Origin: Rostrohypoxylon terebratum
Taxonomy: Eukaryota; Ascomycota; Sordariomycetes; Xylariales; Hypoxylaceae
Reading direction: 5' to 3'
Assembly: GCA_022497145.1 (NCBI GenBank)
Contig: MU385858.1
Coordinates: forward strand, 124,001-188,000
Length of the DNA stretch: 64,000 nt
The notes under the pieces are model-generated. The model was not told where the DNA came from. It searched no databases and saw only the letters and a list, made by a program, of their open reading frames with translations. The stretch's first letter is position 1. Every line of letters begins with the position of its first letter. Below, in pieces: positions 12,201-24,465 of this stretch. The position numbers and the translations under genes are program-made.

Positions 12201-14089
12201 TCCCTGTATCATCGAGCTGCTCTGAGCCTCTGACTGCTGCTTCAAATCGGAGCTGGTCAGATTCATATCTCCCCTCCAACCCAAACGGGACAAGATATGC
12301 AAATCGCAATAAGAAATCATAGCTCGACTTTATGCAGGAAATACACTAGGACCTAAGGTAGCAGATCACAGAGCTAACCCAGGGCTTCAGCATATCCATG
12401 GATGTCCGTCGGCACCTCATCTTTTTCTAGGTCGGAAAAGGTAGTCAGGTAATAGGTATTTCATCCTACCCAGATTTTCAAATCCATACGGATATCTACA
12501 AGGGAGGGTCATCGTCTAAACTACAGTAAACCACTACCTAACCCATCAGCGTCCATCAGCGCCCCATGCTGCTGTTTCGTCCCATACCTGCCGGTTGAGA
12601 GGTCGAGCACGAGAAACCGTCCGTTTTCAGTTTCGACTCGAAGGTCGCGGGCGGTGAACTCAGCAGCAGCTTAGCGAGACGGTGCGGGCAGTGGGTCACC
12701 CAAATCTTGGACCGTGCAGCGCCGTGGCAAATGGCGCGGAATGGCGCGGATCTTGGAAACACGTTCGCGCAAACTGTGGATAATAAATCGGATCTTTTAC
12801 GATTCGACAAGCTGAACAAGCAATGCCATATATTGGTACGATACTCAAGTGCTCCAATATTTAATAAAATGAAGGGAGACAGAATGAGGAGAGGCGCCCA
12901 CAGTCTAGATTTCTTGTCGCCATGCAATCGCAATACATCGCAATACAAAAACTCCGCCAGTCTCGTTAATTAGATCATGATCTTGATGCGGAGTGATATT
13001 AGTTGATAATTTGGTAGGCAGGCAATCTGCAATGCAAGAGCCGGACCAAATTTGGAGGCTCGAATGTCTTTCGCCAGCTATTCGCGTGGCTTACGGGGCA
13101 CTCGGGCATGGCTTTTTTGGCCTACACCCGGTCGTGCGGTATTCCGGTTTAAAGGTTGTGTACCTGCATCTCGCGCGCGCGCCACGCAGTCCGATGTTCT
13201 CGTGGCTCGACTCCCCAAAAGAATGTGTGTGTTTTTTATTTCTGCTTATTGTATTGGCTGCCAGCTCCTTCGTGGGATCGTTGCCGGGTCCGCACGTTCC
13301 TGACTATCGAAAGCCATCGCGGAAAGATCTTACCGGCGGCTGCTTACCGCAGCCTTTTCTCTGCTCATCCTTTCTTCCTACGATAACTTTTACGACGATC
13401 TCTCTGCCTAGTCCAGGAACAGAGTTCTGAGCTCCTGCGAGATCTCCGTAACATTTTGTAAAAAGGATCGGCAAAGATGCGATGCGATGCGCAGTTGTTT
13501 CTCTTTTTTTTTCGCCGAGGCGTTTCGTTTCCCGAACTGTGCAGGTCACGATAACTCGCCCTCGTCGTCTCACCTTGTTTTGGTAGACCATCGCCGTAGT
13601 AAGACAACATATTCTCATTCCATCACTTACGTGCTTCATGCTTGCAGACACTTGATGTAAGGAGGTTCGGCAGGTTCGGCATTCCTATAGTGCCCTACAA
13701 CGCGTTTCTTTTGCAGCTCCCTTAGGTACGCAATCGCCACGTTACTTGCAAACTGTTAGAGTTTACAGCGTCCGTAGTGGGTAGTGGGTAGTACTAGTAA
13801 GTAGTAAGATGAGAGCCGTAGTCTCTTCTCTTACTGCAGTAGCTCGCTGCAACTATTACATTAGCACGCATCATGTTCCTGACTAAACCGAATCGTAATC
13901 TTACGCTTATGTACATGGACATGGAAGCTAACCAAGTCGCGATCGCGTACCTAGTATCTATTGAACACAAGCTCCGGATGTGAAGGGCTGGAAATTCGAA
14001 TCGCTGGATTGTGTATAAGTCACCGGCATCTAACAACGGATTACACACACTGTCACCACAGCTACTAGCGTGACATTCTTGTTAGTTCT

Positions 14090-14115
14090 GTCTGTTGTCT
14101 GTTGTCTGTTGTCTC
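14090..14115. repeat. 7-bp tandem repeat (TCTGTTG unit)
   Basis: About 3.5 head-to-tail copies of TCTGTTG, in spacer DNA with no gene attached. Confidence 0.75.
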
Positions 14116-17100
14116 TTTCACCTTCGCTTCATTTCCGTGTTCCGAATCCATGACACCTCTGCGTCAACCGCGCCCTGATCTGACAGCTGGAGATTCGGAA
14201 ATAAACTTGTTCCTACAAGGGATCTTAGGTCATTACTACTTCACACGCGAGCACATAGTAGACAATCGAACCTGCAACCCAACAAAAGTAGCATCCCTTC
14301 ACTTTCCTGACGGAACGTTGTTGCAGCACAGCCCCCGAGGACTGTCGCTACCTTTTATGGATTGGGGGCCAACCTGAAATGCTGCTCAGGGCTTACATGC
14401 TGTATTGTACCTAGTATTTGATAAGCCTCTGCCTAGTATGCCTAGTAAGAGTAGTAGTAGCCATATTGTGTTTCTATGTAAGTGTGGCGCGAGCCAGTCC
14501 GGCTTACTTACCTGGGTAGGTACTAGTAGATAACCTGTAAAACTTGGCCTACATCATTAAATGGTTAGGCCATATTTACATGTTACGGCTTAATACGAGA
14601 ATTGGCTCACCTGAAGCAAGTAGCTACGAGTTTATTCACTATCTACAAACCTGAATTACTGAAGTGGGATGAATTAGCTCGCTCCTCCATACTCCTTAAC
14701 TTATTACACACCTATGCTACACGTATGTCGCCAATCGCAACTAATGAGAGTTAAAAATGGACTCGAGTTATTGATCAAGTCGAGTATTTCTTAGTAGATT
14801 AGCAGTGATGAACAAAGGTGAGATGTTCTATAATACTACCTAAATAATGAGAATAGTGTCTTTACATCCACGGGTTTAGTCCAGTGAACACGTACAATAC
14901 AATCCTCATGACCACCTGGGTATCGCAGATATTCTCATTTTGATCATGCAGAGAGAAACATGGCATCTTCACTTTGCTTTTTTATTCATACACTTTATCT
15001 GAAGACATAACTGTCTAAATTAGGGGTTTATCTAGGATTCTAGGTAAAGAACAAGATAGATATAAATAAAGTATCGTTTAGGAACTTACAACCGGCAGGC
15101 ACATAATAGTATCTAAAGATGGATTACAATTCTTATATTATCAAAGAGACTACCTAGGCCCTCTTGAACCTCATATAGACCTCGTCTTTGGCACCCAGAA
15201 TTCATCCGTTGATATCGATCTGTACGAGACCTCTTACCTGAAACATCCTAGTAGCCTTGCTGCCTCATAACTTGATCATGGGACGTTCATATAGGACATC
15301 CCATGTGCGGAACTGGTTTGCTGCACTTCGTCTCTCGTATTCATGTGGTTTGCTTTCTTGATGTTTCAAATCTAAGGTGAACGGTAAATAGGGCTGAAAC
15401 GGACTGAATACAACAACGGAGGCTCGTCCCTGTGATTAGTGGATAATAAGAGTTCAGTCCTAGTAAGGTAGTAAGGTAGATAGCTTCATAAAGAATAGAT
15501 TTCCTACCACAGAAGCCCAAACTTCCCTGCGGAATAAGTGAGTTGTTTCCGTATCATCTTGAATGTTACCTAGCATTACAACGCGAGGTTCGTGATAACC
15601 TCTCCCAGCCGGTCCTTTGAGAAGAACAGTGGGTGTCGTAATCTAGGCAAGTGGTATGAGTACTCCTACTGTATATAGCTCTAATTGTTGACAAATTGCA
15701 CACAAAGCATATTGTTTGTAAACCCCTATGATAGAAGAGGAGGTACGTATACGCGGGAAGGATTAGTGGCTTCTCCAAGGATGAAATATATTAAAAAGAG
15801 GGAGCATAGAATGGCTTGTTGAAGTGGCGATGTTGCGAAGGAACGTTGCTCCTAACGCTATTAGTAGGAATCAGGGCTTTTCCTGTTATGCGACTTCTGA
15901 TTGATCTGAATCTTCTAAATTGAAATACAAGATTTATGTTCTTTGGTAAACGTGCTATTCCCATAGTCGTATATGTCGACACATAGGTTGTCGAGGTGCT
16001 GTAATTCAAAGGCGAAAATAGCTGAATAGGTGAGAAAGAAACCCTCAGCTAGGTTCAAACGCTCTGTTGTCACTGCATTCTAGACCACTACCCCTCATAC
16101 CCGACTGGCCAGTACGTGTAGTATTTGTTCTAGGCCACTGGCTTGTGTAGAGTGGTAATTTCTTGACGGCAAAAGCGTCTGTGGTTGAATGATATTCAGC
16201 AACTCTTCATCAGACACAAGAACCATGGCATATATTTGTCCGATCGGACTCTCTCCTGATAACAGATTGTGTAGTTAGTATATTGAGAAAAGATCTTCTC
16301 GTCATTTACTACGCAATTGTCTGGGTTCGTCGACGTGCCGCGCGACCTTGTTCTTATTGAGGTGGCGTGATATACATACACGGAGAAATCTGTATTGCAT
16401 CCACCAATATTCTGGATGCAACAACGCCCGCAGAGGTTACAGTTAGATCAGGCACCACTGCCCAAGCAATAGAAGTGGACGTTGGCCCTGTCGAACCTCG
16501 TCATAATGACATATCTGCTTGGGGTCTGGGGCAAGACTATAGACTTGGGCGGCCTTTAATCTCTTGATAACACCAAATCCCGTAACATCGCGCTTACCGC
16601 TTCAAGAGTCTGTAGAGTTGCTGCACTATGACCTGGAGGGCATGCCGCCGAAGTCGAGCTCAAGTACCTCGTAACTAGTGTACTAGGTCCTCATGTACAT
16701 AGGCGTAAGCGGAATTCGTGGTCGATGTTCTTGTGGGATGGCGTCACTCGCGACTGGGATCGAATCTTTATGACGTGTCGTGCTGCGCTTCTAAACGCCG
16801 CCGACTGTGAAAGGCACTCTCTGAAGAGGTTTGATAGGGCGTAGGCGGGGCCGGTTTCCGGATGAAGTCGTGGGCTTGTCGGCCTCCCGAGAGGCATACC
16901 GTAAACAGACCGGGGTGGATTTGTACGATCCCTAGGTCACCCAATGGAAAAGCTAATCGTTGCTGTATATCCATTTGTGAACTCGACTGCATCTCTTGGA
17001 TGAGGAAGGCGCGCTGAATCGCGAGGCTCGAGTCAATATCTATCTTTCAATAATGCACCGTGTTACTACCTGTCACGATGCACAAGGGAGTCACTCGTCG

Positions 17101-19254
17101 TCGGCTATGTCGCTTGGAGTCGAGTCCCTTCGAGAACCGTCGCTGGTGCGAACCGGGATCTCCGCCTTTCTTTCCGACCAATCACCATCGAATCCGGACT
17201 TACTGCCCGTTGTCCTCCTAGCCCATTTCGCAGGTCACGCGTATTGACCAAGAGGTGTTTCAAGAATAGCGCCAGGCCAGAAATATCATATTCATGCTAT
17301 GACATCATTCGTCAACGGGTTGTCCGATGTCCCTTAGATCCCTAGAATGCTAGAATGCGGCTGCATCCGAAGACAGTCTACCTCTAGTGTATGCTCTCGC
17401 GCTCGGTGGGGGTACTGTGGAAAATCCGAGGCGACGGCAAAGGCTGCGATCTCGGGTCCGTCTTTTATCTCCTTTGCTTCTCTTACATGGGCAGCATGAG
17501 GAGCATTGTCTTACGTGCTTTTTACAGGCGAGACCTACAGGCGGTGACGGCGGAAGGCTAGAGCCGGTACCCCCGGCCTTGTCTAAGATTCCGCGTAGCT
17601 GCATGGATTCGATCGAGACTGTTAAGTCGGTGCAGTTACCCTGATATCTCCTGACACCTTCCCGTGGAAGACCTCCATGTCGTCCGAACAAACACGATGC
17701 CAACGGCTTAATGCATATGAAGCAGGGATGTGTGGCGCAATATTAAGAAGGAATGTCGGGATATGGGAGGTTAAGCTGGCTAATATGTTGCTGTGAAGGG
17801 TGATTACTCTTATTCTATGCACCTGCTGTCCAATGAGTTCCCCTGGCAACAATCAGCGCATACGGTTAAGGAGAGAAGGTGAGATTGGTGATGTCAGAGA
17901 CGCTTCGTCAAGCCATGTGGCATTGGCCGCGCCCTTTCCAAGTGACGTAGCTGCCCTGAGGACCCTTAGACGATCAATGCAAGTGGCGTCCGCCTGCTTT
18001 GCAGCGCTGGCCCTGTGATAGGTGGTCGCGTCGGTTTCTCACGGCGAGTTTTGGCCCTTTTGTTCCTTTTTTTTTTGTTCTCCTAGCCGTTGGCCCCATA
18101 AGTTGCGGCGGGATGGTAGCACAAAATGATTATCAAGCAGATTGATACGTGACAGATGTTATATCCCTTGCATCTGTCGCCTCACCTTATTCGCTGCCCC
18201 AGCCATGGGTCCTTGATCGGCAATTGATATCATATCAGAGCTCGGACGGGACGGTTTCCGCTGCCGAGGCTTGGTCCCAGCGTCCTGGAGATAAGTCAAA
18301 CTGGTTCTATGCGTGAGATTGAGATATATGCCTCAATTGACCGTATACCTAATAGCTTATTATGATGGACATGTGGACAAAAGGCCAGTAGATGGATGGG
18401 TGGATGAGGGGAATTGGGAATGGGAGGGAGGAATGCGGTTGCGTATGTCGTTGCGACTGCTGCTGTCACCTTGTAAGACGTTTGCGTCAGTCATGTGTAT
18501 GGGAGATGCAGGACCCCTTCGGGGTATTCATTCGTAGGAGCGTGCCCCCCGCGTAGATCTTGGTTGCCCTCCTGGCGGGTTAGAATAGATCCCATGCCAT
18601 ATTGTACATGCCACATGGGCACGATGCCCAATCAGGGTTAAAGATATCGCAAACATATCCGAAAGCGTGTTGGGAAGCGCCATGACGGCTAGTGCGCATC
18701 TGCAGATCGAACCGCCTTCCCATGGGTTGGTATGGGTTGAACGGGTGAGCCGGGAGCTGAAGACTGACGTCTTGTTGCATTCGCGTGAGCACAGTGAGAC
18801 GAAGAAGACTCTTAGAGGACCCTCCGATATCCATTTTTCAAGCCTTGATTTCCCGAAGGATGGGGAGCTAGATAGATAGATGGATGGATGACCTCGATGA
18901 ATGGATGGGTAGATACTAGATTAGCTTTTGGACCCTTATCTTGATGGTAGGTAGCAGGCCGAATCCGTGTTGCAATCCACGATGCATATGCCAGATGGGG
19001 AGGTGGAGAGGGGAAATGCCAGCACTTCGAGCTTCAGCTTTTTCTGGAAAAGCCCTGGATGTCCTGGGTGCCCTGGGCGCCCTGAATGGTAAAGCGGCTG
19101 TGGGAGCGGAGAGTGACACAGGAGGCTGCAGACGAAGTTATCAGCTGACCCAGCACGAACCAAATCATGGCATTCCCGTCCATCCAATTCCACATTACAC
19201 GACGAGCTACTGTCCGACTTCAACCTGTTCACCTGCGGGAAGTTGAAAAAGGAG

Positions 19255-19325
19255 GCGTATACTAGGCGTATAAGCGTATATGCGTATCGGCGTGTCGGCG
19301 AATATCAGCGTACACCAGCGTATAG
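19255..19325. repeat. degenerate GCGTAT repeat
   Basis: The word GCGTAT and close variants recur irregularly with 5-12 nt spacing across about 70 nt. It is an imperfect simple-sequence tract in gene-poor DNA. Confidence 0.6.
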
Positions 19326-20050
19326 CAGCATCAGAGTTCTCAAGCGAAGCATGGAACGATGCAACTTGCAACTTGCAACTCCCACTCCCACTCCCGGTAT
19401 CCATGGTCCATGGCCCATAGGGATTAGTCTCCACCTGGACACACCGAGATTTTAGATTCCCGACTTCTTGCAAGATTCGCAAGCGTGCCGTCTTTACCTT
19501 ACCTAGCTGCCTACATCCACCACTCATCCTCATTCCCCATTACTCATTACCCACCAACCACTACCCGTCATCTGTCACCTATCGCCCATTGACCACCGTC
19601 CATCGCTGCCTACATACACTAATCATGCCTAAGGTTATGCATCGCATATTGTGGGGGGGATGTTCGAAGTCCGGTCGTAAAGAGGCTGCGGCACCGCTAT
19701 TTCGGTCATCGGACGAGACAATTCTGGAATTATCGCAATTGTTCAGTTCAATAATAACTTGTTATAGGCACGTTAGGTATGTATAACACCTGCAGGGTAG
19801 CAAAGTGGTAGGGTGGCAGGGTGGCATTGAGGCATTGTGGCAGAGTGGAAAGGTAGAGAAGAATTTGGCTTAAGCGGTAGAGTCGAAAAGAAGGTGGGAA
19901 GAGAGATGGATGGATGCAACTGATGCAACTGATGCAAGCATCTGCAAGGATCTATCATAAGCGATCGGCCCAACCAACCCCACGGATAGCCCCGCACTGA
20001 ACCCCAAGATCTTCAAACGTTCTTTCCTTGTCCTGCTTGCCTACCTCTCT

Positions 20051-20079
20051 ATTTTAGGTATTTTAGGTATTTTAGGTAC
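20051..20079. repeat. 9-bp tandem repeat (TTTTAGGTA unit)
   Basis: Three direct copies of TTTTAGGTA. The unit ends in the TAGGTA word that is common across the spacers of this window. Confidence 0.8.
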
Positions 20080-20709
20080 TACTAGGTTTTATTGTTCCAA
20101 GGTTGCCGTTGTTTAATAGTAACTGCCCAGGTGCATACCTAGTAGTAGCTGGAGGCAATCGAGGCAGCAGCAGCGCAATCGCTTTGGTGGATGCCCGACT
20201 CTTTAGTCCCATCCTCGAGATCGACCCACCGCCTCCTGCGCTTGCCGATTTTCCAAGTGTGTGCCTGGCCTTCCATTTTGTTGACGAAGAGACGAAGAAA
20301 TAATACTATAGAGTCTAGCGTACAAATTATCCATTACCTACAGGTGGGTGGGTAATAAGATACGCGCACTATACCTTGCTAGCATCACTATAACCCCGCA
20401 TGTTCATACTGCATAGCAGGTATAGAGATTGTACTCAGGTTGGTAGTAACGAGATTAGGGTGTTCCCGGCAAGCAAACCAATGGCACAAGAGAAAAAAAA
20501 ATATCTGTATAGGATAAATCGTATCCTGTGTATCAAAGAAATTGGGTTTGCTACCAGCCCTGAAAACCAGTCAGCAAAAGTGCATACCAAGTTCCAAGGT
20601 TATTTGCAACATACGTAACTTTGTAACATAAAAAAAAGGCGCATAGATTTCCAGGTAAGGCTCGGCATCCCATACCTGTAATGCATCCGGCATTCGAGTA
20701 CACTCCACT

Positions 20710-20765
20710 ATCACTACCTAGGACCTAGGTAGCCCTGGAGTAGGTAGGACCTAGGTAGGTAGGTA
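20710..20765. repeat. cluster of CCTAGG/TAGG words
   Basis: Three CCTAGG words (20717, 20724, 20750) lie within 40 nt and continue into a TAGG run. The arrangement is near-palindromic, so both strands read alike. This is the densest cluster of the dispersed word family seen in the window. Confidence 0.7.
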
Positions 20766-21410
20766 TGGATGAAATTATACGTACTATGTATGTACTATGT
20801 AGGGTTTGGTTGGAAACGCCGTCCTCGCACTCGCCCACACCCACAACCATCAGACAAATCCACATCCACATCTACCCAGTGCCCACTTGTAGGCAAGTAT
20901 CCGATCTAGCCAGTGAGCATTTCTGATTTGAGGTGCCTAGCATGCCCAGACAGATTTAAAGCTTGCTAGCTCGTTCATTCGGTCTAGTGTAAAGAGTTAA
21001 GACGGAAAGTGCTTCGTCATGATGATTGACGTAAGGTTCCATTGTCTATTATACATAATACGTTATTACATACCTACCTACCTAGGTACTATGGACTACG
21101 GGCATGTAATACACGATACATAATACTATGTAGGTATGTAAGTATAGGTACTTCTTACACGCGCATGTACTATTTGTCTCCCTACCAAGGTACTAGGTGT
21201 CTGGGTACCTAGAAGAACGAGGTTCAATTGGTCCAACTGGTCCCTTTGTTGTGTGTTCCTCAAGGGCTCGGAAGGAATTCGTCAGAATTTGACAAACTCG
21301 AGCTTGGAGAAACCTTATTCGTCCATAGATTCGGGTGTTCCTGCCTGTCATACGGGTTGTAGATCGGGTACCTGGCAACTGGCAACCTAGACGTCTTACA
21401 ATAACGCACC

Positions 21411-21444
21411 GATACACCCAATACACCAATACACCAATACACCC
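21411..21444. repeat. 9-bp tandem repeat (AATACACCC/A unit)
   Basis: Four near-identical head-to-tail copies of a CAATACAC-type unit, in spacer upstream of the FKBP gene. No function is evident. Confidence 0.75.
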
Positions 21445-22107
21445 ACTACGTCCAACTCGCCAATATCCATACCTACCTAGTAGTATAGTTGCCCCATACA
21501 CACTTCCAGCTACCTACTGTTTCCAGCTTAGAACACTTGAAGTTAAAGATTTCAGTGTTAGGAAGACCTTTCCGGGGGAGGGTACAGGCAGACAGGGTGA
21601 CAGTGTGATGCGCTAACTACTAGTAAAGTATACATATGTACCTTAGATCACAGGGTACATGATATTTGCGCCTTATTGATGTACCTGATGGACCCTATTA
21701 CGTGCTTCATCCATGACCAGAGAAATCAGCGCTCAAGCACCAAGAAGCGTTTTGTTTTCCGTTTCGAAGTTTTGACCTTTGGACGCTCTCCCCCCCTTTT
21801 TTTACTATTTAAGGTTGATAGAATCCTAACCCGTTTCCCCCCGAGCCTTCCAGTCTAATAGTCTACTCAAGCTAACTTCAAACTTTAAGCGGTCTGCTCA
21901 ATCCCTTTGAAGGTAAGCTCGCCCTTGCCCACTATCCTTTCATCATCTATAGGCGTTGAGCCGCTTAGCCCTACTGGAGGACCCCATTTTGTATCCATAC
22001 GGGCTATCTACGCTAGAATAAAATACGCTAAAACATCCCACCAACAGCTTTCGTCAACTCTGACAAATTTCTCAATCTTAACCATATTTTTATCCATTTG
22101 CATTCTC

Positions 22108-22114
22108 TATAAAA
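22108..22114 (+). promoter_or_regulatory. TATAAAA box before the FKBP gene
   Basis: The TATAAAA word lies 50-44 nt upstream of the FKBP start codon. The spacing would leave a very short leader, so it may act only for some transcripts. A donor-like GGTAAGC at 21910-21916 hints at an intron in a longer 5' leader that starts further upstream. Confidence 0.35.
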
Positions 22115-22157
22115 TATCTGTTATCTTTTATCTTACCATCATAGACAATTCATCATA

Positions 22158-23002
22158 ATGGGTGTCACCAAGACTATCATCCAAGAGGGTACTGGCGCTC
22201 AGCCCACTGCTCGCCAGACTGTCACTATTGAGTACACTGGCTGGCTGAAGGACACCTCTAAGCCTGACAACAAGGGCAAGCAGTGAGTTTACCAGCTATT
22301 CATGGGGGGGTTTGAACAATTTCTTGGCATATACACACAAGACCACAAGACCACAGAACCATAGCACAAGAAAATAAGTAGAAATTTACATTCAGAGTGA
22401 ACTAATTCTCGAAATAGGTTCGACTCTTCTGTTGGTCGAGGTGATTTTGTTACACAGATTGGCGTTGGCCAAGTCATCAAGGGTATTTCCCCATGCTCTC
22501 TGAAATTCATGACGTGCTATGATTGACGCTTTTAATCATGTTAGGTTGGGATGAGGGTGTCCTGACTATGAAGGTTGGCGAGAAAGCCACCCTCGACATC
22601 ACCAGGTATGATATCAATAACTCACCACCACTCAAAAAAAGAAAAAAAGAAAAAAGAAAAAGGAGATGACATTCAGCATTCAGACTAACGTATGATTACA
22701 GCGACTTCGGATATGGAGCTCGGTAGGTTTTATCCATCACTCTGCACCGTGAAAATAATCCTAATCCTAAATACCCACTCGTCCGATTCCCCGTGCCGGG
22801 ACTCCAACGGCATTTGCCCTTTAAAAACGCTATGCTTACGGATTGGATTATTCAGGGGCTTCACCGGCCACATTCCCCCCAACTCTGACCTCATCTTGTA
22901 AGTAAAGAAGACACCAATCCAAATAGGTACTATCACAGGTTTATTAGAATTGAAACGCTGACCTCTGTTCATAGCGACGTTCACCTCAAGAAGGTCCAGT
23001 AG
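22158..23002 (+). CDS. fpr1: FKBP12-type peptidyl-prolyl cis-trans isomerase
   Basis: Six exons: 22158-22282, 22418-22482, 22545-22605, 22702-22722, 22856-22897, 22975-23002 (342 nt, 113 aa). All junctions are GT-AG and the frame closes exactly. The product is a single FKBP domain with no signal peptide or membrane segment, so cytosolic or nuclear. Pocket residues are present: Tyr26, Phe43-Asp44 (FDSS), Phe52, Val61-Ile62, Trp65 (KGWDEG), Tyr88 (GYGARGF) and Phe105 (LIFDVHLKK). It isomerises Xaa-Pro bonds; fungal FKBP12 is also the receptor through which FK506 blocks calcineurin and rapamycin blocks TOR. A loop between strands (DTSKPDNKG) makes it about seven residues longer there than human FKBP12. 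Exon 4 is a 21-nt microexon, so automatic gene calls may miss it. Confidence 0.93.
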
Positions 23003-24465
23003 ATTTGGAATACCACCTTGGATAGTAACCTCTTGACGGGATGGAGTTTTCGGTCCATATCATCTGGCAACGGATACAGGACAGGAGGTCTTCTCTTTCT
23101 CTCTTTGTTGCTAGCAAAGTCTACCTTTTTTTCCAAGCTGCATGCAGCATGGGTTAGGGCGGCTTCTGTGTAGAGAGGCAAGGTTCAGAAGGTTAAGGGT
23201 TCAAGACAATAAGACAAATAAGACTATCGTTGATCACCGAGATTTTCTGATCGTCTATTCGCTTGTGGCCTTAGAGACTTGCGTGATACGGTGACAGCTG
23301 TCTGGAACTTGCAGCTGGGCCAGGTCCTTTTTTTACCCTCTATTAAATGCAAGCTGCATCGCACCGACGATCCTCTGCCCTTACAAACTCGTCCGCGGCG
23401 AAACTCGTACTAACCCAAATCGAGGTTACCTGCCGAATCTCGGTTTCACGGCAGACGGCGGTTACGATAAAAAAAAATGCGAGTCTTGTGAGTCCTGTGA
23501 ATCTTGTGGCCGAACTCACATATGTCTCGTCTTGTGCGATTAAGACACGATTCCTTAGTAGACGACCCTCTTTTTTATATCTGATTTCGGTACCGATAGC
23601 TGAGTTCATACCCAACTCTCCCGCACCCTATACGTCCCGAATATCTTGTGTGTGAAACCCATCGAATTACAGTGACTTTGGTACCAATCTATGAATCCAG
23701 ATGTATCTAGTTAGGAGTATACAAGTGGAATACAAGTCAAGTTTCGCTTAGACGTGGGTATTTGGCCGCGGCCGTCAGTTACACAGTGATCTAAGACACC
23801 ACCATCTACAAATCTGCCTGCGACAATGCGATCGCCCGACGTTGGCGGCCGCCACTGTCACACTACGGCCGCTTCGATCTCACATAGAACAAACAGACAT
23901 AGGAAGGTTTAGGCTTTCATATCGTGGCCGTTACGCGAGAAACGTGGGTAGGTGGTAGAAGGTGAAGAAGAAAGGAGGGGTTGACTAGGAATGTAGGTAC
24001 TTCCCAAGCTGTTGATTGGAATTCCGAGAAAAAAGCAAGATTTTCCCCCTCGTGTAATGATATCGAGATCAAGTTATTAAGGTTGATCTCCCAATCCTTC
24101 CCATTAGTCACGATCTATAATCAAGGGTGCCATGGGTTCTGACCGGAAACTACCCCATGCATGGATACACGATAGACAACAGGCTTTCGCGTAGGAGCAG
24201 AGACGGCGATTTGCATATGAGCAGCATACCTGATAGAAGTTAAATACGAAATTGTAACAGCTGAATTCTTACAGAGCGAAATAGCCTTAGTTGGAGTCGG
24301 ATTAACGTTGGAGTTAAAGAAACGTATCATCCATCATCGCCATCATCATCACCGCATCAAGATGACACCAGATAAAATTTTACTATCCTAGCATTTGATA
24401 TATCCTGTCTATTCTATCTATCCATGTATCCCGAAGTAATCCTTTGTACCATTGAGAAGCACATC
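23003..24465. other. spacer between the convergent FKBP and ABC-transporter genes
   Basis: About 1.5 kb taking in both 3' untranslated regions. Frames on both strands at 23343-23655 are short and have no domain. Nothing else is recognised. Confidence 0.6.

Larger units (their letters stand above)
9221..22157. other. 12.9 kb gene-poor region
   Basis: No gene is recognised. The first few hundred bases above 9220 should be the promoter of the Msb2-like gene. The rest mixes AT-rich DNA (about 14.4-16.1 kb) with more GC-rich patches (about 16.4-20 kb). It carries CCTAGG words (11823, 11842, 15153, 16931, 20717, 20724, 20750, 21081), short tandem repeats (14090-14115, 19255-19325, 20051-20079, 21411-21444) and a few protein-like open frames (10.9-11.4, 16.4-17.7 and 18.67-18.88 kb) that lack any family signature. 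I see no LTR pair, reverse transcriptase or transposase motif. Confidence 0.55.

Noticed and set aside
17121..17180. B-box-like GGTTCGCACC on the minus strand
   Set aside because: The flanking bases do not pair into a T stem and no A box fits upstream.
17440..17560. Cysteine-rich minus-strand stretch resembling a fungal Zn2Cys6 cluster
   Set aside because: Cysteine spacing does not follow C-x2-C-x6-C-x5-12-C-x2-C-x6-8-C in any frame.
21907..22158. Open frame whose stop overlaps the FKBP start codon (TAATG), suggesting translational coupling
   Set aside because: It has no ATG at its start, contains a donor-like GGTAAGC suggesting a leader intron, and coupling of this kind is a bacterial habit.
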